Origin: Sedimentibacter acidaminivorans
Lineage (GTDB): Bacteria > Bacillota > Clostridia > Tissierellales > Sedimentibacteraceae
NCBI RefSeq assembly: GCF_017873955.1
Contig: NZ_JAGGKS010000004.1
Coordinates: 62,001 to 126,000, forward strand
Direction of reading: 5' to 3'
Length of the DNA stretch: 64,000 nt
The notes below the pieces were generated by a model that was given only the letters and a program-made list of their open reading frames with translations, did not search any database and was not told where the DNA came from. Of this stretch, positions 53,506-63,229 are shown piece after piece; the stretch's first letter is position 1, and each line of letters begins with the position of its first letter. Made by a program: the position numbers and the translations under genes.

Positions 53506-54357
53506 TTATAATCTAATATCTTGAATTTCTGAGATATTCATTATTTTTTCTTCATCTAAAATAAGTAATATGTCATTGTTTTTCTCACTTTTTGCAACTC
53601 CGCAAACATACTTATCCTTACACATTTTTCTCACTTCTTCGGTATCATCATAAGGTATTATATTTTCAACTGATAAAACCTCATCTACTGTTATACCAAC
53701 ATACGAATTATCCTTTTCAAGTATTACAACCATTTCTCTATAGTGCATTTTAAATATATCTTTAACTTCATCAAGCAGTTGCATCATATAAGGCATATTC
53801 TTTTCTTTTGTTTCTTCTAATACGGTTTTTAAGCATTTATCTCTTTCACAGCTATCGTGATTTTTAGAACAATTATTAACATTTTCAACAGCTTTGTGAA
53901 TTAACTTATGAGGCTCATCTAATTTTTTTAAATTAAAATTTACTATTTCAATGTCTGTTGTAAAATTATCATACCATTTACCAAATGCACATTCATGAGG
54001 ATCTGTATTAAGGTTAAATTTTTCATCATTTTTTATTGAACGTTCAAATTCATTAACCCAATGTATATGATCGTTTTTTCTTTCATCTATCATATTTTTA
54101 AAGTCTTCATACTCTTCTTTTACAGATTTAACTTTAAATAACATTCTTAAGTCTAAAAGCGGTATTACGCTACCTCTTAGATGTATAAGACCTTTTATAT
54201 AATCAGGGACATTTGGTACTACTGTCATGTCTTCTGGCATAATAACTATAGAAGTTATTATTTTACTATTAACACAGTATAAATTATTCTTAAGTTTAAA
54301 CACAAGCCATGGAAAATCTATTTTCTCTTGTTCTTCTATTATATCATCGTTATACAT
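53506..54357 (-). CDS. CheW protein with inserted zinc-binding CZB domain
   Basis: A 283-residue coupling protein. The first half of a CheW domain (about 14-75, FKLKNNLYCVNSKIITSIVI, IKGLIHLRGSVIPLLDLRM) is interrupted by a CZB domain (about 90-160). The CheW fold resumes near 205 (REMVVILEKDNSYVGITVDE). The CZB zinc ligands are all present: His in DHIHW (97/99), C123 in CAFGKWY, H150 and H154 in PHKLIH. A second cluster of three cysteines (C163, C170, C175) follows. The ATG at 54357 has GGAG 6 bases before it. It may sense zinc or oxidants at the receptor array; inference. Confidence 0.85.
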   Translation of the reverse strand: MYNDDIIEEQEKIDFPWLVFKLKNNLYCVNSKIITSIVIMPEDMTVVPNVPDYIKGLIHLRGSVIPLLDLRMLFKVKSVKEEYEDFKNMIDERKNDHIHWVNEFERSIKNDEKFNLNTDPHECAFGKWYDNFTTDIEIVNFNLKKLDEPHKLIHKAVENVNNCSKNHDSCERDKCLKTVLEETKEKNMPYMMQLLDEVKDIFKMHYREMVVILEKDNSYVGITVDEVLSVENIIPYDDTEEVRKMCKDKYVCGVAKSEKNNDILLILDEEKIMNISEIQDIRL

Positions 54358-54383
54358 AATTATCTCCATTTAAATCAATTATT

Positions 54384-54426
54384 TAATATTACGCATTCTA
54401 CGTTATAGGATGCATGCAATGTTCAC
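54384..54426. repeat. Degenerate palindromic unit between the chemoreceptor and CheW-CZB genes
   Basis: GCATTCTA and TAGGATGC form an imperfect hairpin, followed by GCATGCAATG. The last ten bases also occur in the repeat at 12395-12415, so this looks like a decayed copy of the same small element. Confidence 0.4.
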
Positions 54427-54427
54427 A

Positions 54428-56203
54428 CTATATTTTCATAGTTTGCTCTGATTCTGAGTATACTTCCTCATTATCACTTTCATACATACCTAATTCATCT
54501 TCATTAAGTTCATCCTTTTCAAACATTACACTAGAAGATTTTATTTTAACCTTGCCTACTAAGCTTTTAAGCATTTGTGCCTGTCCGCTAAGTTCTTCAC
54601 TTGCCGCAGCACTTTCTTCTGCTGTTGCAGAGTTAGTTTGAACTACTGCTGATACTTGTTCAATACCTTGAGTTACTTGCATTATAGAAACAGCTTGTTC
54701 ATTTGATGCTTCTGTTATTTGGTCAATTAATAACATAGACTCACTAATTCCATCAACAACATTATTCATTGATTTAGCTGTTTTATCTGCTATTTTAGTT
54801 CCATTTTCAACTACTTTTATAGAATTTTCTATTAATACAGTTGTATTTTTAGCAGCTTCTGCACTTTTAGACGCAAGGTTTCTAACTTCATCTGCTACTA
54901 CTGCAAATCCCTTACCTGCAGCGCCAGCTCTTGCAGCTTCTACTGCTGCATTCAAAGCAAGTATATTTGTTTGGAAAGCTATATCATCTATTGCTTTTAT
55001 GATTTTTGCTATATCATTTGATGATTGTTTTATATCAACCATAGCAGTTGTCATTTGCTTCATTTGTTCACTACCATCTTTAACTTCTTTTACTAAATTG
55101 TTTGTAGTTTTACTAACCATATTCGAGTTGTTTGCATTTACTTTAACTTGTTCAGATATTTCATTAATTGATGCAGATAACTGCTGAATGGAACTAGCTT
55201 GTTCCGTAGCACCTTGAGATAAAGCTTGTGCCCCTCCAGATACTTGCTCAGAACTGCTTGCTACTTGATCTGAAGCTTCATTTATTTGTGAAAAAATATC
55301 ATTCAATGATTCTAATATTACTTCAACTGATTTTTTAATGGACGCAAATCCACCTTCATATTCTATATCTATAGATGCAGTCATATCTCCTAATGCTATT
55401 TTGTTTAGAATTGAATCTACATTGCCTATGTATAGCTTTAATTTACTAACGGTATTAGCCATATCTTTTGCAACTTTTCCAAGCTCATCTTTTGAATTAT
55501 ATTTGATTTCAAAATCAAAGTCCCCTATGCTCATTGAATTTGCTGCTTCTGAAATTTCATCTATAGGCTTAACAATGCTTCTAGTTACATAAGAAGCTAG
55601 TAAAATTGATATTATAACACTTATACAAAGAACTACTAATAAAGTAACAATTGCAGTCATTTTTACATTTTCAGATTCCATTACAAAATTTTGAGCATTA
55701 GTATCTAATTCACTGCTTATTGCTCTTAAAGAAGCATGTATTGAATCCATAGATGGCATTAACTTCAAATACATTATTTGCATTGCTTGAGTGCTTTTTC
55801 CTTTATCAATCAAATCTATCAACTCATCTATATTAGGTTTTGCCTTTTCTATTTCACTTTCAAGTTCCGATATATATTCATTAGTTACTACGTTTTTTCC
55901 CTTTAACTGTGCAATTGAATTATCAAATGAAATAACACCTGCTTTAATTTCTTCTATATATTGCAAAACTAAAACTCTATTTGAAGAAGATGAAGCTTTA
56001 TAAATGGATTTTTCTACTGAATCAATAGCTAATATAGCCGTCCAGTTAATGCTTTCAGACTCATAACATTCTTTATTAAAACGGTCCATATTTGTAGATA
56101 CAACATTTATATTAAAAACTGAAATTCCAATAGTTATAATTAAAACAAATATTATTATACTAAAACAAACAATTAATCTTTTACCTATTTTTAAATTTTT
56201 CAA
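54428..56203 (-). CDS. Methyl-accepting chemotaxis protein
   Basis: A 591-residue transmembrane receptor. Membrane helices at about 10-32 and 182-205 bracket a four-helix-type sensor domain of unknown ligand. A HAMP domain follows (about 205-260). The signalling tip reads [20 protein letters not shown], then [20 protein letters not shown]. The acidic tail ([15 protein letters not shown]) lacks a CheR-docking pentapeptide. Starts at TTG (56203), 7 bases after GGAGG. Between cheW and the CheW-CZB gene, and probably transcribed from the cheW promoter. Confidence 0.93.
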   Translation of the reverse strand: MKNLKIGKRLIVCFSIIIFVLIITIGISVFNINVVSTNMDRFNKECYESESINWTAILAIDSVEKSIYKASSSSNRVLVLQYIEEIKAGVISFDNSIAQLKGKNVVTNEYISELESEIEKAKPNIDELIDLIDKGKSTQAMQIMYLKLMPSMDSIHASLRAISSELDTNAQNFVMESENVKMTAIVTLLVVLCISVIISILLASYVTRSIVKPIDEISEAANSMSIGDFDFEIKYNSKDELGKVAKDMANTVSKLKLYIGNVDSILNKIALGDMTASIDIEYEGGFASIKKSVEVILESLNDIFSQINEASDQVASSSEQVSGGAQALSQGATEQASSIQQLSASINEISEQVKVNANNSNMVSKTTNNLVKEVKDGSEQMKQMTTAMVDIKQSSNDIAKIIKAIDDIAFQTNILALNAAVEAARAGAAGKGFAVVADEVRNLASKSAEAAKNTTVLIENSIKVVENGTKIADKTAKSMNNVVDGISESMLLIDQITEASNEQAVSIMQVTQGIEQVSAVVQTNSATAEESAAASEELSGQAQMLKSLVGKVKIKSSSVMFEKDELNEDELGMYESDNEEVYSESEQTMKI

Positions 56204-56262
56204 TTTAGTCCCTCCAACTTTTTATGCATTTTTTAATAATACTTTCAAGTTATTGCAATAAT

Positions 56263-56769
56263 TTATTGTATATTAGTAATTAATTCAAGCTCACTTTCAC
56301 TCAACATTTTCTGAGTGTTTAATAACAAAACAACTTTATTACCTAGCTTAGCAACGCCTGTAATATATGTATTTACATAATCTTTACCCATTTTCGGAGG
56401 TTGGGAAATACTACTTTTTTCTATATTTGTAACTTCATTTACTGCATCTACTATAAATCCAATTGATACATCATTTATATTAGTTACTATAGTACATGTC
56501 CTCTCAGTATATCCTATTTCTTCTTTGTGTAATCTTAACCTTACATCAATAATAGGAATAATAGTCCCTCTTAAATTAATAATTCCTTTTGCATAATTAG
56601 GAAAGTCAGGAACAGGCGTAATCTCTTGCACTCCAACAATTTGAACTACATCGGCAATAGGTATGCCAAAAAGTTGATTGTCTGTAAAAAACGTAAGATA
56701 TTTATCCTTTAACGTATCCTCTTCTATATTATAATTTTCCTCACTCAAATTGTTTATTTTATCTCTCAT
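56263..56769 (-). CDS. cheW: Chemotaxis coupling protein CheW
   Basis: Links receptors to CheA. One CheW domain (about 22-165): YLTFFTDNQLFGIPIADVVQ, YAKGIINLRGTIIPIIDVRL, YITGVAKLGNKVVLLLNTQK. 168 residues including a short acidic N-terminal extension. It has the best sigma-28 promoter of the window upstream. Confidence 0.94.
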   Translation of the reverse strand: MRDKINNLSEENYNIEEDTLKDKYLTFFTDNQLFGIPIADVVQIVGVQEITPVPDFPNYAKGIINLRGTIIPIIDVRLRLHKEEIGYTERTCTIVTNINDVSIGFIVDAVNEVTNIEKSSISQPPKMGKDYVNTYITGVAKLGNKVVLLLNTQKMLSESELELITNIQ

Positions 56770-56821
56770 AATTCCACCTCAACTAAATCATTTTTTTAAA
56801 AACTTTTGTAGCTTTAAATAG

Positions 56822-56848
56822 ATATCGACAGTTTTTTATAAAACTTTA
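56822..56848 (-). promoter_or_regulatory. Sigma-28 promoter of cheW
   Basis: Minus strand: TAAAGTTT, 11 bases, GTCGATAT (TAAA at 56845-56848, -10 at 56822-56829). It matches the sigma-28 consensus TAAAGTTT-N11-GCCGATAA at all eight -35 positions and six of eight -10 positions, with exact spacing. About 45 bases before the cheW ATG. Confidence 0.8.
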
Positions 56849-56959
56849 GCAAAAATTTAAAATTAAATCTTTTTTATGTAAAAAAAAGAAAGCTATATAA
56901 TAATATTGTTTATTACCATTAACCTTCTATTTAAATTATTTATATATTTGTATTTTATC

Positions 56960-57772
56960 TTAGTTTTCATAATTAAATTTATTTCTACTTATCATTACAG
57001 CCTCTAATACTGCCCCACCTATGGCACGGGCTTTATCTGATATTGTAAAGCAGTTATTAATTTGATTGACCCTAGGATCCACGTCTCCAACTTTAAAGCC
57101 TTCTGTGACCAATGTATCGCTTCTAATAAGACCTCTAATTAATCCATCTATCTTAGCATATATATTTTTTCCATTAACAGATGCAACCACTTCACCTGTT
57201 TTTACTACATCTCCAATTTTATGGTTGGACTTGAATACTCCCTCACAAGGTGAGTATAGAACCCTATCAATAGTAAATCCTTCTATATTTCCTGGATTTC
57301 CTGTATTCTCATCAGCATACCCACTAAAAATTAGTTTTCCTAAATTGTGTCCTCTATTGCTCTCTACAACAATATCAACGTCTTTGCCTGCTTCAAATCC
57401 AGGGCCTATAGCAATTGTAATTGGTGCAATGTCTTTTTTCATACCTGTATTCTTCTTTGCTATAATTGCATCCACCACTGCAATTGGCTTTAATTTATCT
57501 ATATACACTCCCTTCGGATCAATCATTACAGGAATGTTATTATCTTTCCAAGCACTAAGAACTTCTTCTTCGTTTTTAACATAAACTGATTTAATCCCCT
57601 CAATACTCATTTCACCATTAAATATCGCCTCAGAAAAGCAAACTGTCCTTCTTATTGAAGTTGGATTTTCTATTTCTAAAACTAAAACTCGAAAACCAGA
57701 CCTATGAAGTTTTTGAATGCTGCCTGAAGCAACATCTCCTCCACCTTTTACTACTATAATATCACCTTTCAT
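56960..57772 (-). CDS. yqeB: Selenium-dependent molybdenum hydroxylase accessory protein YqeB
   Basis: A 270-residue protein of the EF2563/YqeB family: IIVVKGGGDVASGSIQKLHR at the N-terminus, GPGFEAGKDVDIVVESNRGH in the middle. It occurs only with selenium-dependent molybdenum hydroxylases and is thought to help make the labile selenium cofactor; the reaction is unknown. Overlaps mocA by 4 bases. Last gene of the operon. Confidence 0.9.
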   Translation of the reverse strand: MKGDIIVVKGGGDVASGSIQKLHRSGFRVLVLEIENPTSIRRTVCFSEAIFNGEMSIEGIKSVYVKNEEEVLSAWKDNNIPVMIDPKGVYIDKLKPIAVVDAIIAKKNTGMKKDIAPITIAIGPGFEAGKDVDIVVESNRGHNLGKLIFSGYADENTGNPGNIEGFTIDRVLYSPCEGVFKSNHKIGDVVKTGEVVASVNGKNIYAKIDGLIRGLIRSDTLVTEGFKVGDVDPRVNQINNCFTISDKARAIGGAVLEAVMISRNKFNYEN

Positions 57773-58356
57773 TCTATCACCTTCATCTTCAATACTTTTT
57801 CGTAATCCTCTAGTGTATCAATATCCATATGTTCATTAACATTATGAATTTCTACATTTATAACTTTGTCAAGATTATTTTTAATGACTGCCTTTCCCCC
57901 TGAGTCACCACTAATAGACATTAACTCATTTTTCAAACTACATGGAAACAATACCGGATTGCCATTTATACCATTATAGCTTGGAATTATTATTCTGTCT
58001 AGGTTATTCTTGAATATGTCACATATTATATTAATTGTATTTGATGAAACAAATGGCTGGTCGGCTACGAAAAACATATATCCACTAGACTCGCTAGAAT
58101 TTTCTAGGGCTATTTTAATTGAAACACTTTGTCCTAAATAAGCATTAGGATTACTTAAGGTTTTATATCCTAATGATTCAGCCTTAGAATTAATATTTTG
58201 GTCATTTGTAACAACTATAACTTCATGAAATTCATTACTTTTTATTGTTTCTAGTATGTATTCATATATTTTTTTATTGTTTATTTCCATTTGTAGCTTA
58301 TTTGTGTTCATTCTTCTAGACAAACCCGAAGCCATAACTATTGCACTAATTTTCAT
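57769..58356 (-). CDS. mocA: Molybdenum cofactor cytidylyltransferase (MocA-like)
   Basis: A 195-residue nucleotidyltransferase: IVMASGLSRRMNTNKLQMEI is the nucleotide-binding loop and FVADQPFVS the metal-binding segment. MocA attaches CMP to molybdopterin for xanthine dehydrogenase-type enzymes. It overlaps yqeC by 11 bases and yqeB by 4, so the three are made together. Confidence 0.87.
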   Translation of the reverse strand: MKISAIVMASGLSRRMNTNKLQMEINNKKIYEYILETIKSNEFHEVIVVTNDQNINSKAESLGYKTLSNPNAYLGQSVSIKIALENSSESSGYMFFVADQPFVSSNTINIICDIFKNNLDRIIIPSYNGINGNPVLFPCSLKNELMSISGDSGGKAVIKNNLDKVINVEIHNVNEHMDIDTLEDYEKVLKMKVIE

Positions 58357-59098
58357 AAAATTCCCCCAACTTTAAAGACCCAAAACAAATTTCAAAATCA
58401 TAAGGTCTACCTACTATGTTTTTTTTCAAATATTTAGAAAGATTTAATGAATCTTCTATAAACTTTTTATCATCAGTTTTATTAATGTAAAGATATAATT
58501 TCCCACGTGAATTTTTAAATATTCCTAATTCACTGGAACATATTTTACCTATAGCTTGTTTATCTAAACAATCAGTGTCTCCAACTATTTTTGTAAATTC
58601 TTCAAATCCATATATGTATTCTTTATTAATTTTTTTATTCATCATATCAATTGGTATAACTCCTACGGTTTTATTAGTCTTCAACAGTATAGAAGGTTCA
58701 TGCTCTTTCCAGCCTTTTAATGGCAAATTTCTAGACCCATCTGATTCTACTAAAACTATGTCAAAATCATTAATTACTAAATCAAAACACTCATCGTTAA
58801 TTCCTATTAACTTATTTTTGCTTAAATCTATATCTTTAGATATAACTGTAACCGAATTTTCTTCTTGCTTATGTGAATATTTGGATTTAGTATATTGCTC
58901 AATATTAGTATAAAGATAATCAAAATTATTACATGAAGGTTCATATATCTTTGTACTGGTGGTAACTAAAACTTTATATTGTGTTTTTAGCTCCTTTGCC
59001 AACTCAAACATCAATGTGGTTTTTCCACCACTACCAACTATAGATATAATGTCACCTTTTTTTATATTGAAAATTTCACTTATTTTTTTTGATTTCAT
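58346..59098 (-). CDS. yqeC: Selenium cofactor biosynthesis protein YqeC
   Basis: A 250-residue protein with a P-loop near the N-terminus (DIISIVGSGGKTTLMFELAK) and VLVESDGSRNLPLKGWKEHE in the middle. The family travels with selenium-dependent molybdenum hydroxylases and yqeB. Its reaction is not known. A strong hairpin sits between the xdh stop and this start. Confidence 0.9.
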   Translation of the reverse strand: MKSKKISEIFNIKKGDIISIVGSGGKTTLMFELAKELKTQYKVLVTTSTKIYEPSCNNFDYLYTNIEQYTKSKYSHKQEENSVTVISKDIDLSKNKLIGINDECFDLVINDFDIVLVESDGSRNLPLKGWKEHEPSILLKTNKTVGVIPIDMMNKKINKEYIYGFEEFTKIVGDTDCLDKQAIGKICSSELGIFKNSRGKLYLYINKTDDKKFIEDSLNLSKYLKKNIVGRPYDFEICFGSLKLGEFYEN

Positions 59099-59111
59099 AA
59101 TATCACCAAAA

Positions 59112-59134
59112 GGCTGTAAATTGAATTTACAGCC
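59112..59134. repeat. Perfect 11-bp inverted repeat between xdh and yqeC
   Basis: Arms GGCTGTAAATT and AATTTACAGCC with a single central base. On the minus strand it is followed by TTTTGG, then the yqeC ribosome site (GGTGAT). It may act as a partial terminator or processing site that lowers expression of the accessory genes relative to xdh. Confidence 0.65.
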
Positions 59135-59153
59135 TACATTTCTATTTTTTATT

Positions 59154-61718
59154 TTATTTCTTATATGCCGTATTTTCTAAAGGTAATGTTGTTCTAAATT
59201 TTCCATCTTTTTTATAATAAGCATTTTGAACTGCTGGTGCAGCTGGTATAGCAGCAATTTCACCGATACCTTTTGCTCCGTATGCTAATTCTTCTTTATT
59301 TTTTTCTATTAATATGGTTTCTATTTCTGGAGATTGAACAGATCTCAACAACCCTAAAGTTCCAAACTTAGCTTGTGGCACACCATCTTTAAGTGGAAAG
59401 TCTTCTGTTAATCCATAACCTAAACTCATTATTACTCCACCATCTATTTGTCCCGATGCAGTTACAGGATTTATAGCATGCCCTATATCATGAGCCGCTA
59501 CTACTTTTTCAACAATTCCTTCTTTATTAAGAATTACAACTTGTGTAGCATATCCATATGAAACGTGACTTACTGGATTTGGTTTGTCACTTCCCATAGG
59601 ATCAGATTCAAAACTGTATTCTCCAGAGAAAAGCTCTCCTTCTAGTTCTTCTATAGATTTTTCTTTTAAAGCTTCCTTAAGTTTCAACGATGCGCGTCTT
59701 GTAGCTTCTCCAGTAAATACTGTTTGTCTTGATGCCGTAGTTGTACCAGAATTTGGTGTATATTTCGTATCAGGCTGTTCAATCACCACTTGTTTAGGAT
59801 TTAACCCTGTTGTTTCACAAACTACTTGATATATAATAGTTTGTAAACCTTGACCTATACCTGAAGCACTAGATCTAATCCTTGCAATTCCATCTTGAAC
59901 AAAAATATTACATCTTCCTATATCAGGGACTCCAACACCTAATCCTGCATTTTTCATAGCTGAAGCTATACCAACGAATTTACTTTCATCTTGTGATAAA
60001 TTTTCATATACTTCCTTTACTGCTTCTAATGTTTCAGCAAATGCTGTACCTTCATCTGCAATTTGACCATTAGGTAACACTTCTCCAGGTCTTATAGCAT
60101 TTAAATATCTAATTTCCCAAGGTGAAATTCCAACCTTTTCTGCCAAATCATTTAATGTGGATTCCATTGCAAAACATGATTGAGTAACACCAAAGCCCCT
60201 AAATGCACCTGCTGGAGGATTATTTGTATAATATGCCTTTCCTTCTATATCTACATTTTGATAATTATATGGCCCAGCAGCATGAGTACATGCTCTTTGT
60301 AAAACAGGTCCACCAAGTGATGCATATGCACCCGTGTCTGATATAATCCTTGATATCATACCTAAAAGCTTTCCATTTTCGTCGCATGCAACCTTCATAT
60401 AAATTTCCATTGCATGTCTTTTAGGATGTATTTTTATACTTTCTTGTCTAGATAACAAAACTTTCACCGGTTTTTTTGAAAGATATGCTAGTAACCCAGC
60501 GTGATGCTGCACACTCATATCCTCTTTTCCACCGAATCCTCCACCTACATATGCGCTTTGTATTCTAACTTTGCTAGAATCTATACCTAGCATTTCAGTT
60601 ATTTCTCTATATTCATCATATATTCCTTGACCACCTGTAATAACTTTTACTCCATCTCCATCAGGTACACCTATGGCACATTCAGGTTCTAAAAAGGCAT
60701 GTTCTGTAAAAGGTGTTTTATAGTTATATTCTGAAATATATTTTGCTTTTTCAAACGCAACCTCTACATCTCCTCTTTTAAGTGTCTGAAGTGATAATAA
60801 GTTTCCTCCATTATGAATGAATGGTGCTCCATCTGCTGCTGCTTCTTTTGGATTGTTTATAGGTGTTAATTTTTCATATTTTATTTCTACAAGTTTAATT
60901 GCCTCTTCTAACTTTTCTTTTGTATCTGCTACAACTAAAGCTACTGCATCACCTACATACCTTGTTTCTTCCCCAACAGCTATCATTACTGGCCAATCCC
61001 TTTTTATATGACCAATAAATCTTTCCCCTGGTATATCTTCTGCAGTATAAACTCCTATAACACCATCTAACTTCAAAGCTTTATCTTTATTTATTGAAAT
61101 TACCTTACACCTAGCATATGGTGGTCTTATTGCTTTTCCATATACCATGCCTTCTACTACTATATCATCAACATATTTAGCTTCGCCTAATGTTTTATCT
61201 CTAGCATCAACTCTGAATATGCTTTTTCCTATATTTACTGCATCCTCGTTATAAGGAATTTCCTCATTATTTCTAAAAATTTGAGCTGCTAACATTATTG
61301 CTTCTTCTATTTTTACATAACCTGTACAACGACAAATATTCCCTTTAATTGCTTTTTTAACATCAATTTTAGTTGGATTGTTATTTTGGTCAATTAGTGC
61401 TTTTGCGCTTATAACCATTCCAGGTATACAAAAGCCACACTGAACAGCTCCGCATTTTGCAAATGCATAGCTATAAACATCCCTTTCTCTTTCTGTTAAT
61501 CCTTCTACTGTTACTATTTTTTTTCCTTCTACTTTTGATACTCTCATTATACAAGCTCTAATAACTTTACCATCTGCTATAACCGAACATGCACCACATG
61601 CACCTTCATCACAACCATTTTTAACTGCAGTAAGTCCTAAGTCATCCCTTAAATAGCTCATTAAACTTTTATCTTTTTCAACTTCATATAATTTACCATT
61701 TACATTTAATGAATACAT
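59154..61718 (-). CDS. Selenium-dependent xanthine dehydrogenase
   Basis: An 854-residue molybdenum hydroxylase that oxidises purines. The N-terminal [2Fe-2S] domain has C36, C41, C44 and C56 (CDEGACGACSV); a second [2Fe-2S] domain has C94, C97, C129 and C131 (QCGFCIPG, NICRCTGY). The molybdopterin domain starts near 165, and the catalytic glutamate lies in AKGIGEIAAIP at the C-terminus. There is no FAD domain, so electrons must go to another acceptor. Length, domain order and the yqeB/yqeC neighbours mark the selenium-dependent type. Selenium is a labile ligand here, not selenocysteine, and no in-frame TGA occurs. Confidence 0.92.
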   Translation of the reverse strand: MYSLNVNGKLYEVEKDKSLMSYLRDDLGLTAVKNGCDEGACGACSVIADGKVIRACIMRVSKVEGKKIVTVEGLTERERDVYSYAFAKCGAVQCGFCIPGMVISAKALIDQNNNPTKIDVKKAIKGNICRCTGYVKIEEAIMLAAQIFRNNEEIPYNEDAVNIGKSIFRVDARDKTLGEAKYVDDIVVEGMVYGKAIRPPYARCKVISINKDKALKLDGVIGVYTAEDIPGERFIGHIKRDWPVMIAVGEETRYVGDAVALVVADTKEKLEEAIKLVEIKYEKLTPINNPKEAAADGAPFIHNGGNLLSLQTLKRGDVEVAFEKAKYISEYNYKTPFTEHAFLEPECAIGVPDGDGVKVITGGQGIYDEYREITEMLGIDSSKVRIQSAYVGGGFGGKEDMSVQHHAGLLAYLSKKPVKVLLSRQESIKIHPKRHAMEIYMKVACDENGKLLGMISRIISDTGAYASLGGPVLQRACTHAAGPYNYQNVDIEGKAYYTNNPPAGAFRGFGVTQSCFAMESTLNDLAEKVGISPWEIRYLNAIRPGEVLPNGQIADEGTAFAETLEAVKEVYENLSQDESKFVGIASAMKNAGLGVGVPDIGRCNIFVQDGIARIRSSASGIGQGLQTIIYQVVCETTGLNPKQVVIEQPDTKYTPNSGTTTASRQTVFTGEATRRASLKLKEALKEKSIEELEGELFSGEYSFESDPMGSDKPNPVSHVSYGYATQVVILNKEGIVEKVVAAHDIGHAINPVTASGQIDGGVIMSLGYGLTEDFPLKDGVPQAKFGTLGLLRSVQSPEIETILIEKNKEELAYGAKGIGEIAAIPAAPAVQNAYYKKDGKFRTTLPLENTAYKK

Positions 61719-61720
61719 TA

Positions 61721-63103
61721 CTAACCCTCCATATTATTCTTCATACTTCTTTTCAGAAATTCTCCATCGCCTTTATTAGCTAACATTTTTTCATTCTGAA
61801 TAATAATGTTTCCTCTCTGGATAGTTGTTTCGACTACATAATTTACCTTAAAACCATCGTAAGTTGTATAGTCTACAGCACTGTGTCTATTTTCATTTTT
61901 AATTATTTTTTCTTCTTGTTTTAATATTACTATATCTCCATCCATTCCAATTTGTATAGAGCCCTTTGTAGGAAACAGCCCAAAAATTTTTGCTGGCTTA
62001 GTTGATAGCTTATTAATTAAATTATTGATGGTTAATCCTCTTTTTATTCCTTCTGTAAGAACTATTTCCATTCTTTCCTCCACACCAGGTACTCCACCTG
62101 GAGCAATACTAAAATCATTTTTACCATCTAATTTATTTTTTAAGTAAAAAGGACAATGATCTGTAGCAATTACATCAACATCATTATTTTCTATACCTTT
62201 CCACAAAAACTCAACATCCTCACTTTTTCTCAAAGGAGGTGCCATAATATATTTTAATCCTTCATTATTTTCTTTTTTATAACAGTCTTCAGTTAATGTT
62301 AAATACTGAACACATGTTTCACAATAAATATTTTTAACTCCTCTTTGTCTAGCTGAAATAATTTCATTTAAACCTTTTTTTGTAGATACATGAACAAAAT
62401 AAAGATGAGGATATCCTGCTATTTCACTTAAATATATCATCCTGCTAATTGCTTCTGCCTCTGTAGAGTCAGGTCTTGACAAAGCATGATATATTGGTGT
62501 TGTTTTATAAATTTGCTTATAATACTGCCTTAAATATTGTATTGCACCATGATTTTCCGCATGAACAGCAATCACAACTCCTAATTCTTTTGCTCTTAAA
62601 AGTATTTTTAATATGTCTTCATCATGAAGCATATTATCATATGTCATATATATTTTAAAACTAGTTATTCCTTCTTTAACCAAGCTTTCCATCTCTTCTA
62701 GAATATCCATACTTACATGCTGAACTACTCCATGAAAGCTGTAATCGATTATGGACTTATTTTTTGCTAATTTATGATATTCGTTAATTTGATGATGAAG
62801 CGTACATCCATTTGGTCCAAATGAGATATGATCTACTATTGTTGTAGTACCACCATATGCTGCAGCTTTAGTTCCAGTATAAAAATCATCCACTGCCCTA
62901 TATTTTCCTAAATCTAAATCCATATGAGTGTGAACATCTACCCCACCTGGTAAAACTAACTTGCCTTCAGCATCAATTACATCATGTATACTACTTGGTA
63001 TATTACGACCAATTTCTGCTATTTCCCCATTCTCAACTAATATATCAGCTTTATAACTATATTCACAATTACTTATTAATCCATTTCTAATTATAAGCCC
63101 CAA
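61721..63103 (-). CDS. Dihydropyrimidinase/hydantoinase family amidohydrolase
   Basis: A 460-residue zinc hydrolase that opens cyclic amide rings. All metal ligands are visible: H58 and H60 (GVDVHTHMD), carbamylated K150 (SFKIYM), H181 (VHAENHG), H238 (FVHVS) and D315 (ATDHCPF). Starts at TTG (63103) after AGGAGG. It ends 3 bases before xdh. The same pairing with a selenium-dependent dehydrogenase occurs in the E. coli yge cluster (hyuA/ygeZ). It may act on a purine breakdown product rather than dihydropyrimidine. Confidence 0.88.
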   Translation of the reverse strand: MGLIIRNGLISNCEYSYKADILVENGEIAEIGRNIPSSIHDVIDAEGKLVLPGGVDVHTHMDLDLGKYRAVDDFYTGTKAAAYGGTTTIVDHISFGPNGCTLHHQINEYHKLAKNKSIIDYSFHGVVQHVSMDILEEMESLVKEGITSFKIYMTYDNMLHDEDILKILLRAKELGVVIAVHAENHGAIQYLRQYYKQIYKTTPIYHALSRPDSTEAEAISRMIYLSEIAGYPHLYFVHVSTKKGLNEIISARQRGVKNIYCETCVQYLTLTEDCYKKENNEGLKYIMAPPLRKSEDVEFLWKGIENNDVDVIATDHCPFYLKNKLDGKNDFSIAPGGVPGVEERMEIVLTEGIKRGLTINNLINKLSTKPAKIFGLFPTKGSIQIGMDGDIVILKQEEKIIKNENRHSAVDYTTYDGFKVNYVVETTIQRGNIIIQNEKMLANKGDGEFLKRSMKNNMEG

Positions 63104-63186
63104 AATTTCCTCCTGAATGAATTGCTATTATTTTTAATATTTTATCATGTTTTAAAATAAAAGTAAAACCAAACTGCACTCATCAA

Positions 63187-63205
63187 GGGACGATAGTATC
63201 GTCCC
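63187..63205. repeat. GC-rich hairpin between permease and hydantoinase genes
   Basis: GGGACGATAGTATCGTCCC folds with a 7- to 9-bp stem. No T run follows on the minus strand. It resembles the other short GC-rich palindromes between genes of this window (12395, 38614) in being much richer in G+C than its surroundings. Confidence 0.5.
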
Positions 63206-63229
63206 CATTTGAATCAAGTTATAAAAACA

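Noticed and set aside
56880-56915. Terminator after yqeB
   Set aside because: A T run is present on the minus strand, but the only stem before it (AATAA/TTATT) is too weak to claim.
59154-61718. Selenocysteine codon in the xanthine dehydrogenase
   Set aside because: The frame has no internal TGA. This enzyme family carries selenium as a labile cofactor ligand, not as selenocysteine.
63187-63205. Intrinsic terminator of the permease gene
   Set aside because: The hairpin is good but no T run follows on the minus strand.
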